Assembly (NCBI GenBank): GCA_905201895.1
Contig: CAJKPX010000096.1
Span: 1-5,723 of the forward strand
Length of the DNA: 5,723 nucleotides
Direction of reading: 5' to 3'
From: an uncultured Eubacteriales bacterium
GTDB lineage: Bacteria > Bacillota > Clostridia > Oscillospirales > CAG-272
Below, piece by piece: positions 1 through 5,707 of this stretch. Both the position numbers and the translations under genes were made by a program. The first letter of the stretch is position 1, and every line of letters begins with the position of its first letter. Below the pieces are notes generated by a model. That model was not told where the DNA came from. It saw only the letters and a list, made by a program, of their open reading frames with translations, and did no database searches.

Positions 1-497
1 ACGAGGTAGAAGATTACGGCGCCGCGGACAACAGGCTCGGACTGCAAATTTGAATTATGCACGACCTGCTCCTCTCCGTTGATGGTGACTGTGATGCGCG
101 AGACGCGATTGAAATCGGTTCCGCCTCTCCAGGAGAGGTAGAGTTCCTCAGAGGTGCGTGGGTGAAGGGTGAAGCCATCGAAATCCACTCCGCGGAATCC
201 CTGTTCTGCGGTGATGTCAATGCGTATCTTTTCAATTGTGATAGGGGCATCGGTGGGGTTATAGAGGGCACCCGAGATGGTGGTGGCGTATTGCCCGCTC
301 TGCACCTTCACGATTTCGGAGGTGACTGTGATGGGCGTGGAGACGGTGAGGTTGGAGGTGTTCGCCGTGGGAGTCAGCTCAAGCACGAGCAGGACGGCGA
401 TCAGGAGCAGCGGCACCGCCCAGATTGCGATGCGGATATCGGCGAGGACGCGTTCCTTGGTCGAGGGGGGCTTGAGGGTGGATTTGGGATCGTTCAT
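1..497 (-). CDS. Membrane-anchored protein of unknown function, C-terminus cut by window edge
   Basis: An open frame of 165 complete codons begins at ATG 497-495 and runs without a stop through the left edge, so only the N-terminal part is visible. The start is supported by an AAGGAG Shine-Dalgarno at 505-510, seven bases upstream, and by a 4-base ATGA overlap with the stop of nagA, which suggests translational coupling. The protein has a short charged N-terminus (begins MNDPKSTLKP), one strong hydrophobic helix at about residues 22-41 (AIWAVPLLLIAVLLVLEL), then about 115 residues rich in Thr/Val/Ile and alternating polar-apolar segments, which looks like an extracytoplasmic beta-sandwich-type domain. 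Hydrophobicity rises again at the edge (about residue 156 onward, VVRGAVIFYL), so a second membrane helix may follow. No catalytic motif or known family is recognised. There is no signal peptidase motif that I would trust; a membrane-anchored topology is inferred. Confidence 0.82.
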   Translation of the reverse strand, partial: MNDPKSTLKPPSTKERVLADIRIAIWAVPLLLIAVLLVLELTPTANTSNLTVSTPITVTSEIVKVQSGQYATTISGALYNPTDAPITIEKIRIDITAEQGFRGVDFDGFTLHPRTSEELYLSWRGGTDFNRVSRITVTINGEEQVVHNSNLQSEPVVRGAVIFYL

Positions 498-1639
498 ACG
501 GTTTCTCCTTTCATTTCTTGCAGCCATGCGCCGCGGCAGAGGACTGCTTCTATCTGCAGATTGGTCGGGTCCACGATCAGCAGGTCGGCGCGCTTGCCAA
601 CCTCAACCGTACCAACGATGTCATCAATTCCAAGCATATGTGCGGGGTTGCGCGAGGCACACGAAACCGCCTCACCGAGCGTTGCGCCCGCAAAGCGCAT
701 CAGATTTTTCACGCCGTCCCAAAGGTTGAGCGTGCTGCCTGCCAGGGCACCGTCGAGCGTGACCGCGCGCCCGTTTTTGAGAAGCACGGGCTGACCCGCA
801 ATGGTGTATTCGCCGTCGGCGCATCCCGTTCCCTGCATCGAGTCGGTCACAAGCACGGTGCGATCGGGGCCGAGGCATCGCCAAGCCAACGCGATCATGT
901 CGGGGCAGATATGCAGCCCGTCCGCGATCAGCTCGCCAAAGGCACCGCCGCAGAGTGCCACGCAAACGGCACCGCCCTCGCGGTGGTGGAGCGGGGGCAT
1001 GGCGTTGAACAGATGGGTAAAGGAGGTCACGCCGCGCTCGATCGCGAGTCGCGCCTCGTCGGCGGTTGCCATCGTGTGCGCGAGTCCCATCGTGGCGCCG
1101 TGGCGTTTTGCCGTGGCGGCAAAGCTACCGTCGGTGTCGAGCTCCCATGCCGCGCTGACGTGGCAGGGAATATGGACGCGGTCCAGGATCGCGTCGAGCT
1201 CGGCGGCGTTGAGCGGTGCGAGAAATTGCGTCGGATGAGCGCCGCGTTTGGCGGCGTTGAGGTAGCGTCCTTCAAGATGAATGCCGTCGAATCCGCACGC
1301 CTCGATGTTCTCAATCGCCGTGAGCCATTCCTCCACCGTACCCGAGGCGAGGGTGGGAAAGAGTGACGTGACACCGGTTTGAGCATATGCCTCCCTCATT
1401 GTCTGCATCTGCGCAGCGGTTGCAGTTTGAAAATCAAAGCCTGCGCGTCCGTGCGTGTGGGCGTCCACGAGACCCGGCAGCAAGAGTTTGCCCGAGAGGT
1501 CGAGCGTTTGGTCGGCGTTGTAAGCGACACAGCCCTCGCCGATCGCGGCGATCCGATCGCCGTCCACCAAAGCGTCGGTGGGGGCGGAGAGTGTGCCGTC
1601 GGGGCAGAGAAGATTGCCGCCCTTGAACAGTATTTTCAC
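494..1639 (-). CDS. nagA: N-acetylglucosamine-6-phosphate deacetylase
   Basis: This cytoplasmic amidohydrolase removes the acetyl group from GlcNAc-6-phosphate to give glucosamine-6-phosphate, the step before NagB in amino-sugar catabolism and cell-wall recycling. The GTG start at 1639 gives 381 residues, the usual family length. It has an AGGTGA ribosome site five bases upstream, and the NagA-like sequence begins exactly here (MKILFKGGNLL); the frame can be extended upstream to 1870, but that crosses the promoter and is not protein-like. Family motifs seen: LPGLVDAHTHG (H61, H63), HLEG with metal ligand E123, GLAH with H188, THLFNAM with H209, R220, ADGLH with H243, and VTDSM with the expected catalytic D266. 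The C-terminus has the usual NPAHMLGI and VGKRADLLIVD blocks. One oddity: the common HLEGP is HLEGR here. It is the first gene of a leftward unit with the membrane protein; no nagB is in the window. Confidence 0.94.
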   Translation of the reverse strand: MKILFKGGNLLCPDGTLSAPTDALVDGDRIAAIGEGCVAYNADQTLDLSGKLLLPGLVDAHTHGRAGFDFQTATAAQMQTMREAYAQTGVTSLFPTLASGTVEEWLTAIENIEACGFDGIHLEGRYLNAAKRGAHPTQFLAPLNAAELDAILDRVHIPCHVSAAWELDTDGSFAATAKRHGATMGLAHTMATADEARLAIERGVTSFTHLFNAMPPLHHREGGAVCVALCGGAFGELIADGLHICPDMIALAWRCLGPDRTVLVTDSMQGTGCADGEYTIAGQPVLLKNGRAVTLDGALAGSTLNLWDGVKNLMRFAGATLGEAVSCASRNPAHMLGIDDIVGTVEVGKRADLLIVDPTNLQIEAVLCRGAWLQEMKGETV

Positions 1640-1682
1640 GAAAATCACCTCGCGGTTTCTTCTGTTTCGTTCGATTGATTTT

Positions 1683-1711
1683 ATTATAGCATATCGTGCG
1701 GCGTCTGTCAA
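1683..1711 (-). promoter_or_regulatory. Sigma-A-type promoter of nagA
   Basis: Read on the minus strand, TTGACA (1706-1711) and TATAAT (1683-1688) are separated by 17 bases, a perfect match to the consensus in sequence and spacing. The -10 box is preceded by TGC, so it also carries an extended -10 element. Transcription should start near 1676, giving a leader of about 36 bases before the GTG at 1639. Being so strong, it presumably needs a repressor for control; a candidate operator is the inverted repeat that overlaps its -35 box. Confidence 0.88.
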
Positions 1712-1774
1712 TGCCATGAGATTTTTGTTTACAAACTGCATGCAACATTCAAAGAGCGGTTGATTGACAGACGC
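1701..1774. repeat. 12-bp inverted repeat covering both -35 boxes between nagA and the acetyltransferase
   Basis: GCGTCTGTCAAT at 1701-1712 is the exact reverse complement of ATTGACAGACGC at 1763-1774, with 50 bases between the arms. Each arm contains the -35 hexamer of one divergent promoter and continues five to six bases into its spacer, so the match is longer than promoter consensus alone explains. Between the arms lies an 8-bp perfect palindrome, TGCATGCA (1737-1744), and the imperfect palindrome GTTTACAAAC. It may be a paired operator for a looping repressor, or a duplicated promoter. The role is inferred. Confidence 0.5.
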
Positions 1775-1792
1775 ACGGCGTTGTGGTATGAT
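1764..1792 (+). promoter_or_regulatory. Sigma-A-type promoter of the GNAT acetyltransferase
   Basis: TTGACA (1764-1769) and TATGAT (1787-1792) are spaced by 17 bases, with one mismatch to consensus in the -10 box. The expected start of transcription is near 1799, giving a leader of about 28 bases that holds the ribosome site at 1813-1817. It is divergent to the nagA promoter, with 51 bases between the two -35 hexamers. Confidence 0.82.
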
Positions 1793-1826
1793 GAATGCGA
1801 AAACATGATTTTGGAGGAACTGACCG

Positions 1827-2285
1827 ATGCAGGACAGGCTTGTGACCGACCATCGCGACACGTGCTTCACCGATGCCTTTACACGTTATTTTGCCGAGCT
1901 TGGCATCAGTGTGCAAAATTGGGAGGGACTTTGGGACGAGATGAACCGAAGTGGTGTTTCTACTCTGTTGCGCGAGCGGGACGGATACGCAATCGGCTTC
2001 GTTCAATATGAGGTGATCTGTTCCAAAAGCAGCTTTTTTGAGGAACGGCTCGGATTTGTGCGCGAGATATGGGTCGACACTGCCCTGCGAGGAGCGGGGC
2101 ACGGACGCGCTCTGCTTGCCCTTGCCGAGGCGGCGTGCCGTGAGGTGGGGGTGAGGCGCATGATCCTCACCAGCGACACCGCCGAGGCGTTTTATCTGCA
2201 TCTTGGATATTGCCCTCGTGCCGATATCCGCGCCAAAAACGGACTCTGCGTTTACGAGCGACTTTTGCCCAACGCCGATGCATGA
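1827..2285 (+). CDS. GNAT-family N-acetyltransferase
   Basis: This is a 152-residue protein of the GCN5-related N-acetyltransferase fold, which transfers an acetyl group from acetyl-CoA to an amine; the acceptor cannot be predicted. The diagnostic motif A is seen as a beta strand (REIWVD, about residues 79-84) followed by the pyrophosphate-binding loop RGAGHGR at 88-94 and a helix (ALLALAEAACREVG). Motif B is seen as AEAFYLHLGYCPR at about 119-131. Length is normal for a single-domain member. The ATG at 1827 has GGAGG at 1813-1817, nine bases upstream, and follows a good promoter, so an upstream in-frame-free region and other starts need not be considered. It is transcribed alone, divergent from nagA, and converges with the DeoR-family gene, leaving an 18-base gap. 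Sharing a promoter region with nagA may hint at an amino-sugar acceptor, but that is only a guess from position. Confidence 0.9.
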   Translation: MQDRLVTDHRDTCFTDAFTRYFAELGISVQNWEGLWDEMNRSGVSTLLRERDGYAIGFVQYEVICSKSSFFEERLGFVREIWVDTALRGAGHGRALLALAEAACREVGVRRMILTSDTAEAFYLHLGYCPRADIRAKNGLCVYERLLPNADA

Positions 2286-2303
2286 TTTTGCCTGCGGCAA
2301 GCA

Positions 2304-2999
2304 TCAATGCTCGTCAATCATAGCGTCGAGCTCGGAGAGCTCCGCGATGCAATAGGGAAATTGCAGACCGCGCTTTGAGCTGTCGCAGAGGAAAAAGGCG
2401 TGCTCAGAGCGCTCCAGCATGGCAAGCTTGACGTTACGCTCCGCCTTGGAGGAGTCGCTGATCTCGCCGTTGCAAATTCCGCGTGCTGAGAAAAAGCATT
2501 TGTGCGCACGGATACCGCGCAGATAGCGCTGTGTGTCGCTGCCAACGAGCGCGATCGAATCGTGGAGCATCTCGCCGCCCGTGCAGAAATTTCGCACCTT
2601 GAGCTCGGAGAGCACCACGCAAAGGTGCGGGCTGTTGGTGATCACCGTGAGGTCGGCGTGATCCTTGAGATGCGGTGCGAGAAAATAGGTGGTGGAGGAG
2701 GCGTCGAGAAAAAGCGTGTCGCCGTCCTCGATCCATTCTGCCGCTTTGGCACAGATATGCTTTTTTGCGGCGATGTTCTTTGCCGCGCGGATGGCAAGCG
2801 GCAGCTGCTCGGCATAACTCTCGGTGAGCACCGCGCCGCCAAAGCTGCGCTTGAGCAGACCTCGCCCCTCCAGCTCGGTCAAATCGCGCCGAACGGTTGC
2901 GGGGCTGTAATAAAGTGCGGCGCAGATTTCCTTCACCGTCATCTCCTTGTGTTCTTCAAGCAATCGCAGAATATCATTTTGACGTTGCAGAGGGAGCAT
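2304..2999 (-). CDS. DeoR-family transcriptional regulator (sugar-phosphate-responsive repressor)
   Basis: The 231-residue protein has the two-part DeoR layout. The N-terminal winged helix-turn-helix covers about residues 1-57, with the family signature TVRRDLTELEGRGLLKRSFGGA at about 35-56. The C-terminal sensor domain is of the isomerase-like fold that binds phosphorylated sugars: DASSTT at 99-104, TNS at 121-123, GGE at 141-143, SDSSKAE at about 181-187, and CDSSKRG at 205-211. The ATG at 2999 is preceded by a very strong AGGAGG (3005-3010), five bases away. Length is slightly under the usual 250 or so. It is divergent from the dehydrogenase-isomerase gene and their promoters overlap, so it most likely represses both that operon and itself, released by a sugar-phosphate intermediate of the pathway. 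The inducer and the regulon are inferred. Control of the nearby nagA is possible but has no direct sequence support. Confidence 0.93.
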   Translation of the reverse strand: MLPLQRQNDILRLLEEHKEMTVKEICAALYYSPATVRRDLTELEGRGLLKRSFGGAVLTESYAEQLPLAIRAAKNIAAKKHICAKAAEWIEDGDTLFLDASSTTYFLAPHLKDHADLTVITNSPHLCVVLSELKVRNFCTGGEMLHDSIALVGSDTQRYLRGIRAHKCFFSARGICNGEISDSSKAERNVKLAMLERSEHAFFLCDSSKRGLQFPYCIAELSELDAMIDEH

Positions 3000-3012
3000 A
3001 AAAACCTCCTTT

Positions 3013-3031
3013 TGATTGTTTATGATTGTTT
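3013..3031. repeat. Tandem 9-bp direct repeat in the leader of the DeoR-family gene, candidate operator
   Basis: TGATTGTTT occurs at 3013-3021 and again at 3023-3031, a period of 10 bases, close to one helical turn. On the minus strand this reads AAACAATCA twice. It lies just downstream of the regulator's -10 box (3041-3046) and upstream of its ribosome site, where a bound repressor would block transcription. Members of the DeoR family often bind short direct repeats, so this is a plausible autoregulatory operator. No copy of the exact 9-mer was noticed in front of the other genes. Confidence 0.5.
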
Positions 3032-3040
3032 TTCGCCTTT

Positions 3041-3069
3041 ATTATAGCGCGTTTCTGATTGAATGTCAA
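3041..3069 (-). promoter_or_regulatory. Sigma-A-type promoter of the DeoR-family gene
   Basis: On the minus strand TTGACA (3064-3069) and TATAAT (3041-3046) are spaced by 17 bases, a perfect consensus promoter. Transcription should begin near 3034, giving a leader of about 35 bases that contains the tandem repeat. A perfect promoter in front of a repressor gene fits tight negative autoregulation. Confidence 0.88.
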
Positions 3070-3092
3070 GAGGTGGCATAGCCCTTGACATT
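3062..3092. promoter_or_regulatory. 9-bp inverted repeat spanning both -35 boxes, candidate shared operator
   Basis: AATGTCAAG (3062-3070) and CTTGACATT (3084-3092) are perfect inverted arms with a 13-base spacer that itself holds GGCATAGCC, a small palindrome. The arms include the -35 hexamers of the two back-to-back promoters plus three more matching bases each. One protein dimer here could silence both directions. Part of the symmetry is unavoidable because both promoters have consensus -35 boxes, so the operator role is uncertain. Confidence 0.45.
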
Positions 3093-3112
3093 TTCTTTTT
3101 TTCTGCTAAAAT
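3085..3112 (+). promoter_or_regulatory. Sigma-A-type promoter of the dehydrogenase-isomerase operon
   Basis: TTGACA (3085-3090) and TAAAAT (3107-3112) are spaced by 16 bases, and the -10 box is preceded by TGC, an extended -10 element. A T-rich spacer lies between. The start of transcription should be near 3119, which places the GTG at 3122 only about three bases into the message and argues for translation starting at 3155 instead. The -35 boxes of this and the divergent promoter are only 15 bases apart. Confidence 0.8.
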
Positions 3113-3154
3113 GAAAGAAAAGTGCAAGACCAAACGACGAAAGGGATTTATGAT

Positions 3155-5026
3155 ATGGTAACCGTTTACGATTTGATCAATCGCGACCTCATCTGCTCCT
3201 GCGGTCGTACGCATCGCTGTGACATCGAGGCGCTCCGCATCGGCGCCGGGGTGCTCTCCGAGCTGCCCACCTTCATTTCGCACCGTCACATTTTGCTTGT
3301 TGCCGACGCCAACACCTATCCGCTCTGCGGCGATCGTGTGCGTGAGCTATTGGGCGACCGCATTGAGGCAGTTTGTCTGTTCGACTCCCACGAGGTGCTC
3401 GTACCAAATGAGGAGAGCATTGCCGCTCTGCGCGCGCACATGAGCGAGACGACCGATCTGGTGCTCGGCATCGGCTCGGGCGTAATCAATGATCTTTGCA
3501 AGTACGTTGCTTTTTTTGCGGGTATCCGAAGCGGCATCATTGCAACTGCCACCTCGATGGACGGCTATGCCTCCTCGGGCGCGGCAATGATTATCGACGG
3601 CATGAAGGTGACCTACACCACAAACGCCCCCACGCTCATTCTCGGTGACGTGGATATACTCAAGGCGGCACCGATGGAAATGATCCGCTCGGGTTACGCC
3701 GACATCATTGGAAAATACAGCGCACTCTGCGATTGGAAGCTGAGCGAGCTGATCAATGGGGAGTATCTCTGTCCCTACGTTTACGGTATTGTCAAGGAAC
3801 GGACAGACCGCATCCGCCGCGCGGCAAGGGCACTGACCGAGCGCGATCCCGACGCGATCGGGGAGCTGATGGAGGCGCTTGTGCTCATTGGTGCCTGCCT
3901 GACGCTGCTCTCCACTACGCGTCCGGGCTCGGGCAGCGAACATCACCTTTCGCATTATTTTGAGATTACGGGTCTGCTGGAGGATAAGCCCTATTTCCTG
4001 CACGGTACCGACGTTGGATACGCAACGGTGGTCACGGCAGGTCTGCGTGAGAAAATTCGCGGCATGCTCATGCCATCCTTCCACCGTATTTCCACCGATC
4101 TTCGAGAGGCTTGCTACCGCGCGATCTATGGAACGGCGTGGGGCGAGGTGCGTGACCTGCAAAATGAGGCGGGACGCTATGCTCGCCCGATGGCTGACGT
4201 CTACCGCGCAAAATGGAGTGAGGTGCGTGCGATCCTCTCGGAATGTCCCACCGCTGATGAAATTCGCGAGATGCTCACCGACGTCGGCTTTGATCTGTCG
4301 GCATTTGAGGCAATGTACGGCGCGACCAAGATTCAGAACGGCATCTGGTTTGCAAAGGACCTCAAGGACCGCTATTCGGTGCTTTGGCTCTACTTCGATC
4401 TGTTTATGACAGAGGAAATCGCGAATGAAATTGTGCGTGAAGGTACGCTTTTTGACGTGATGCACCGCGCGGTGGTAAATGAATCGCGTGCCGTGGCAAA
4501 GCTTGCGGCAGAGATGGATCGCGATGCCTTCGGCAAGGCACTGCGTCTGCTGCTCAATTCAAGGCTGACCGTGACTTCCGCGTGCGGCTCGTCGGGCTTT
4601 GCCACCAAAAAATTCGCGCATTCGCTTTGCTGCATCGAGTGCCCCGCCAAGTTTGTGCCCCCCTCCGAGGCGGTGCACGGCGGCATGGGCGCACTCAAGG
4701 AGGGGAACGTTCTTCTGCTCGTTTCCAAGGGCGGCAAAACCGAGGAGCTGCTCCCGCTCTGCGAGATCGCCAAGCGCAAGGGGGCGCATTTGATCGTGGT
4801 CACCGCACATCCCGAGGCAGCGCTTGCCAAGGATGCCGACGTGGTTCTGCGTCTGCCCGACACGCCTGAAAGTGACCGCTATGGGGTGATGTCAACCGCA
4901 AGCTTTGCGGCAACCATTGCTATTTTCGACGCGCTGATGATGGGACTCATGGAGGCGCGGGACTATCCGCTCTCGGATTTCGCGCTGATTCATCCGGGCG
5001 GAGCAGTCGGAAAGCAGATCAACTGA
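3155..5026 (+). CDS. Fusion of glycerol-1-phosphate-dehydrogenase-like domain and KpsF/GutQ-type SIS sugar-phosphate isomerase domain
   Basis: ATG 3155 gives 623 residues, with an AAGGGA ribosome site at 3141-3146; an in-frame GTG at 3122 sits almost on the predicted transcription start and is rejected. Residues 1 to about 410 match the iron-containing-alcohol-dehydrogenase clan, AraM/EgsA (sn-glycerol-1-phosphate dehydrogenase) branch: nucleotide-binding GIGSGVINDLCKY (105-117), TATSMDGYASSGAA (131-144), YADIIGK with likely metal ligand D183, GSEHHLSH (H263, H264, H267) and LHGTD (H283). That branch reduces dihydroxyacetone phosphate with NAD(P)H. From about residue 432 to the end is a SIS domain: ACGSSGFATKK (476-486), PSEAVHGGMG (503-512), SKGGKTEE (524-531) and terminal HPGGAVGK (613-620), as in arabinose-5-phosphate isomerases; no CBS domains follow. 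Together this suggests a cytoplasmic enzyme that isomerises a sugar phosphate and oxidises or reduces it to a polyol phosphate. The real substrate is unknown. It leads an operon with the HAD gene. Confidence 0.88.
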   Translation: MVTVYDLINRDLICSCGRTHRCDIEALRIGAGVLSELPTFISHRHILLVADANTYPLCGDRVRELLGDRIEAVCLFDSHEVLVPNEESIAALRAHMSETTDLVLGIGSGVINDLCKYVAFFAGIRSGIIATATSMDGYASSGAAMIIDGMKVTYTTNAPTLILGDVDILKAAPMEMIRSGYADIIGKYSALCDWKLSELINGEYLCPYVYGIVKERTDRIRRAARALTERDPDAIGELMEALVLIGACLTLLSTTRPGSGSEHHLSHYFEITGLLEDKPYFLHGTDVGYATVVTAGLREKIRGMLMPSFHRISTDLREACYRAIYGTAWGEVRDLQNEAGRYARPMADVYRAKWSEVRAILSECPTADEIREMLTDVGFDLSAFEAMYGATKIQNGIWFAKDLKDRYSVLWLYFDLFMTEEIANEIVREGTLFDVMHRAVVNESRAVAKLAAEMDRDAFGKALRLLLNSRLTVTSACGSSGFATKKFAHSLCCIECPAKFVPPSEAVHGGMGALKEGNVLLLVSKGGKTEELLPLCEIAKRKGAHLIVVTAHPEAALAKDADVVLRLPDTPESDRYGVMSTASFAATIAIFDALMMGLMEARDYPLSDFALIHPGGAVGKQIN

Positions 5027-5044
5027 CTCAATGGGGCGAAGAAT

Positions 5045-5707
5045 ATGAAAACGGTATTGAAAAAAGCCGTCCTCTTTGACATGGATGGCACGCTCTTTGA
5101 CACCGAGCGCATCTACTACCGCGCCTGGGTGGGAGCGGCACGCGAGATCGGCTTTGTGGGTGATATGGATGCCGTGATGCAGGATATCTTCGGCGTGAGC
5201 GAGCATGACATTGGCATCTATTTCCGATCGCACTACGGGCAGGATTTTCCCTTCGACCGCATGCTCGCAATCCGCGCTGAACTGATTGCCGCCGAGATCG
5301 AAAAAAACGGGGTCCCGCTCAAGCCGGGTGTGCGTGAGGTGCTCGATTTTTTGCATGCACATGGCATCATTGCCGCACTCGTGAGCTCGGCACCGCGCTT
5401 CCGCATCGACGATTTTCTGCGTCGCACCAACCTCGCCCGGGATTTTGCGCATATCGTGAGCGGAGAACGCGTGGAGCGGAGCAAGCCCGCGCCCGACATT
5501 TTTCTGCTCGCCGCGCGTGAGCTGGGGGTTGATCCCGCAGACTGCCTCGTCGCCGAGGATTCGCACAACGGTGTGCTCGCGGCGCATGCGGCGGGAATGG
5601 ACGTGGCACTGATCCCCGATCTCCAGCCCGTCACCGATTCGATCCGACCCTACGTCACCCACCTCATCCCAACCCTCGCGGATCTGAGAATGGGATTAGA
5701 ATATTAG
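5045..5707 (+). CDS. HAD-superfamily hydrolase, subfamily IA (phosphatase or beta-phosphoglucomutase-like)
   Basis: The 220-residue protein has all four HAD motifs: motif I FDMDGTLFDTE with nucleophile D12 and acid/base D14; motif II SSA with S114 or S115; motif III K147 in SKPAPD; and motif IV AEDSHNG with E171 and D172. A helical cap of about 70 residues lies between motif I and the rest, the subfamily IA arrangement. Such enzymes hydrolyse small phosphate esters, often sugar or polyol phosphates, or act as phosphomutases; the sequence does not decide between these. It starts 18 bases past the last base of the upstream stop, with only a weak GGGG-type ribosome site at 5032-5035, and no promoter or terminator separates the two, so it is probably cotranscribed and regulated by the same divergent DeoR protein. 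In this operon it may dephosphorylate the product of the fusion enzyme or remove a toxic phosphorylated intermediate. After the stop only 16 bases remain. Confidence 0.92.
   Translation: MKTVLKKAVLFDMDGTLFDTERIYYRAWVGAAREIGFVGDMDAVMQDIFGVSEHDIGIYFRSHYGQDFPFDRMLAIRAELIAAEIEKNGVPLKPGVREVLDFLHAHGIIAALVSSAPRFRIDDFLRRTNLARDFAHIVSGERVERSKPAPDIFLLAARELGVDPADCLVAEDSHNGVLAAHAAGMDVALIPDLQPVTDSIRPYVTHLIPTLADLRMGLEY

Noticed and set aside
57..794. Plus-strand frames across the left 800 bases
   Set aside because: The minus-strand membrane protein and nagA explain this DNA with start codons, ribosome sites and protein-like composition; the plus-strand translations look random.
518..1366. Long plus-strand open frame opposite nagA
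   Set aside because: It is antisense to a clear NagA and encodes no recognisable motif; a GC-rich coding strand commonly leaves such shadow frames.
1640..1826. NagR/DasR-type operator in front of nagA
   Set aside because: No TGGTCTAGACCA-like palindrome is present; only the unrelated inverted repeat and TGCATGCA palindrome are seen.
1640..1870. Upstream extension of nagA to an ATG at 1870 (458 residues)
   Set aside because: The extension runs through the consensus nagA promoter and the start of the acetyltransferase gene, its translation has no NagA similarity, and the GTG at 1639 has a ribosome site and gives the family's normal length.
2287..2301. Small hairpin TTGCC-TGC-GGCAA between the converging genes as a bidirectional terminator
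   Set aside because: The stem is only five pairs and neither strand has a T-run after it, so terminator function is not supported; it may only be weakly structured DNA.
3108..3126. Possible catabolite-repression (cre) site TGAAAGAAAAGTGCA
   Set aside because: It lacks the central CG and the symmetry of the cre consensus.
3122..3154. GTG at 3122 as start of the dehydrogenase-isomerase gene
   Set aside because: It lies about three bases after the predicted transcription start and has no ribosome site; ATG 3155 has AAGGGA at a suitable distance.
3347..4465. Minus-strand open frame of 372 codons opposite the dehydrogenase domain, and the 256-codon frame at 4892-5662
   Set aside because: Both are antisense to well-supported genes with family motifs, and their translations have biased His/Arg-rich composition without domain features.
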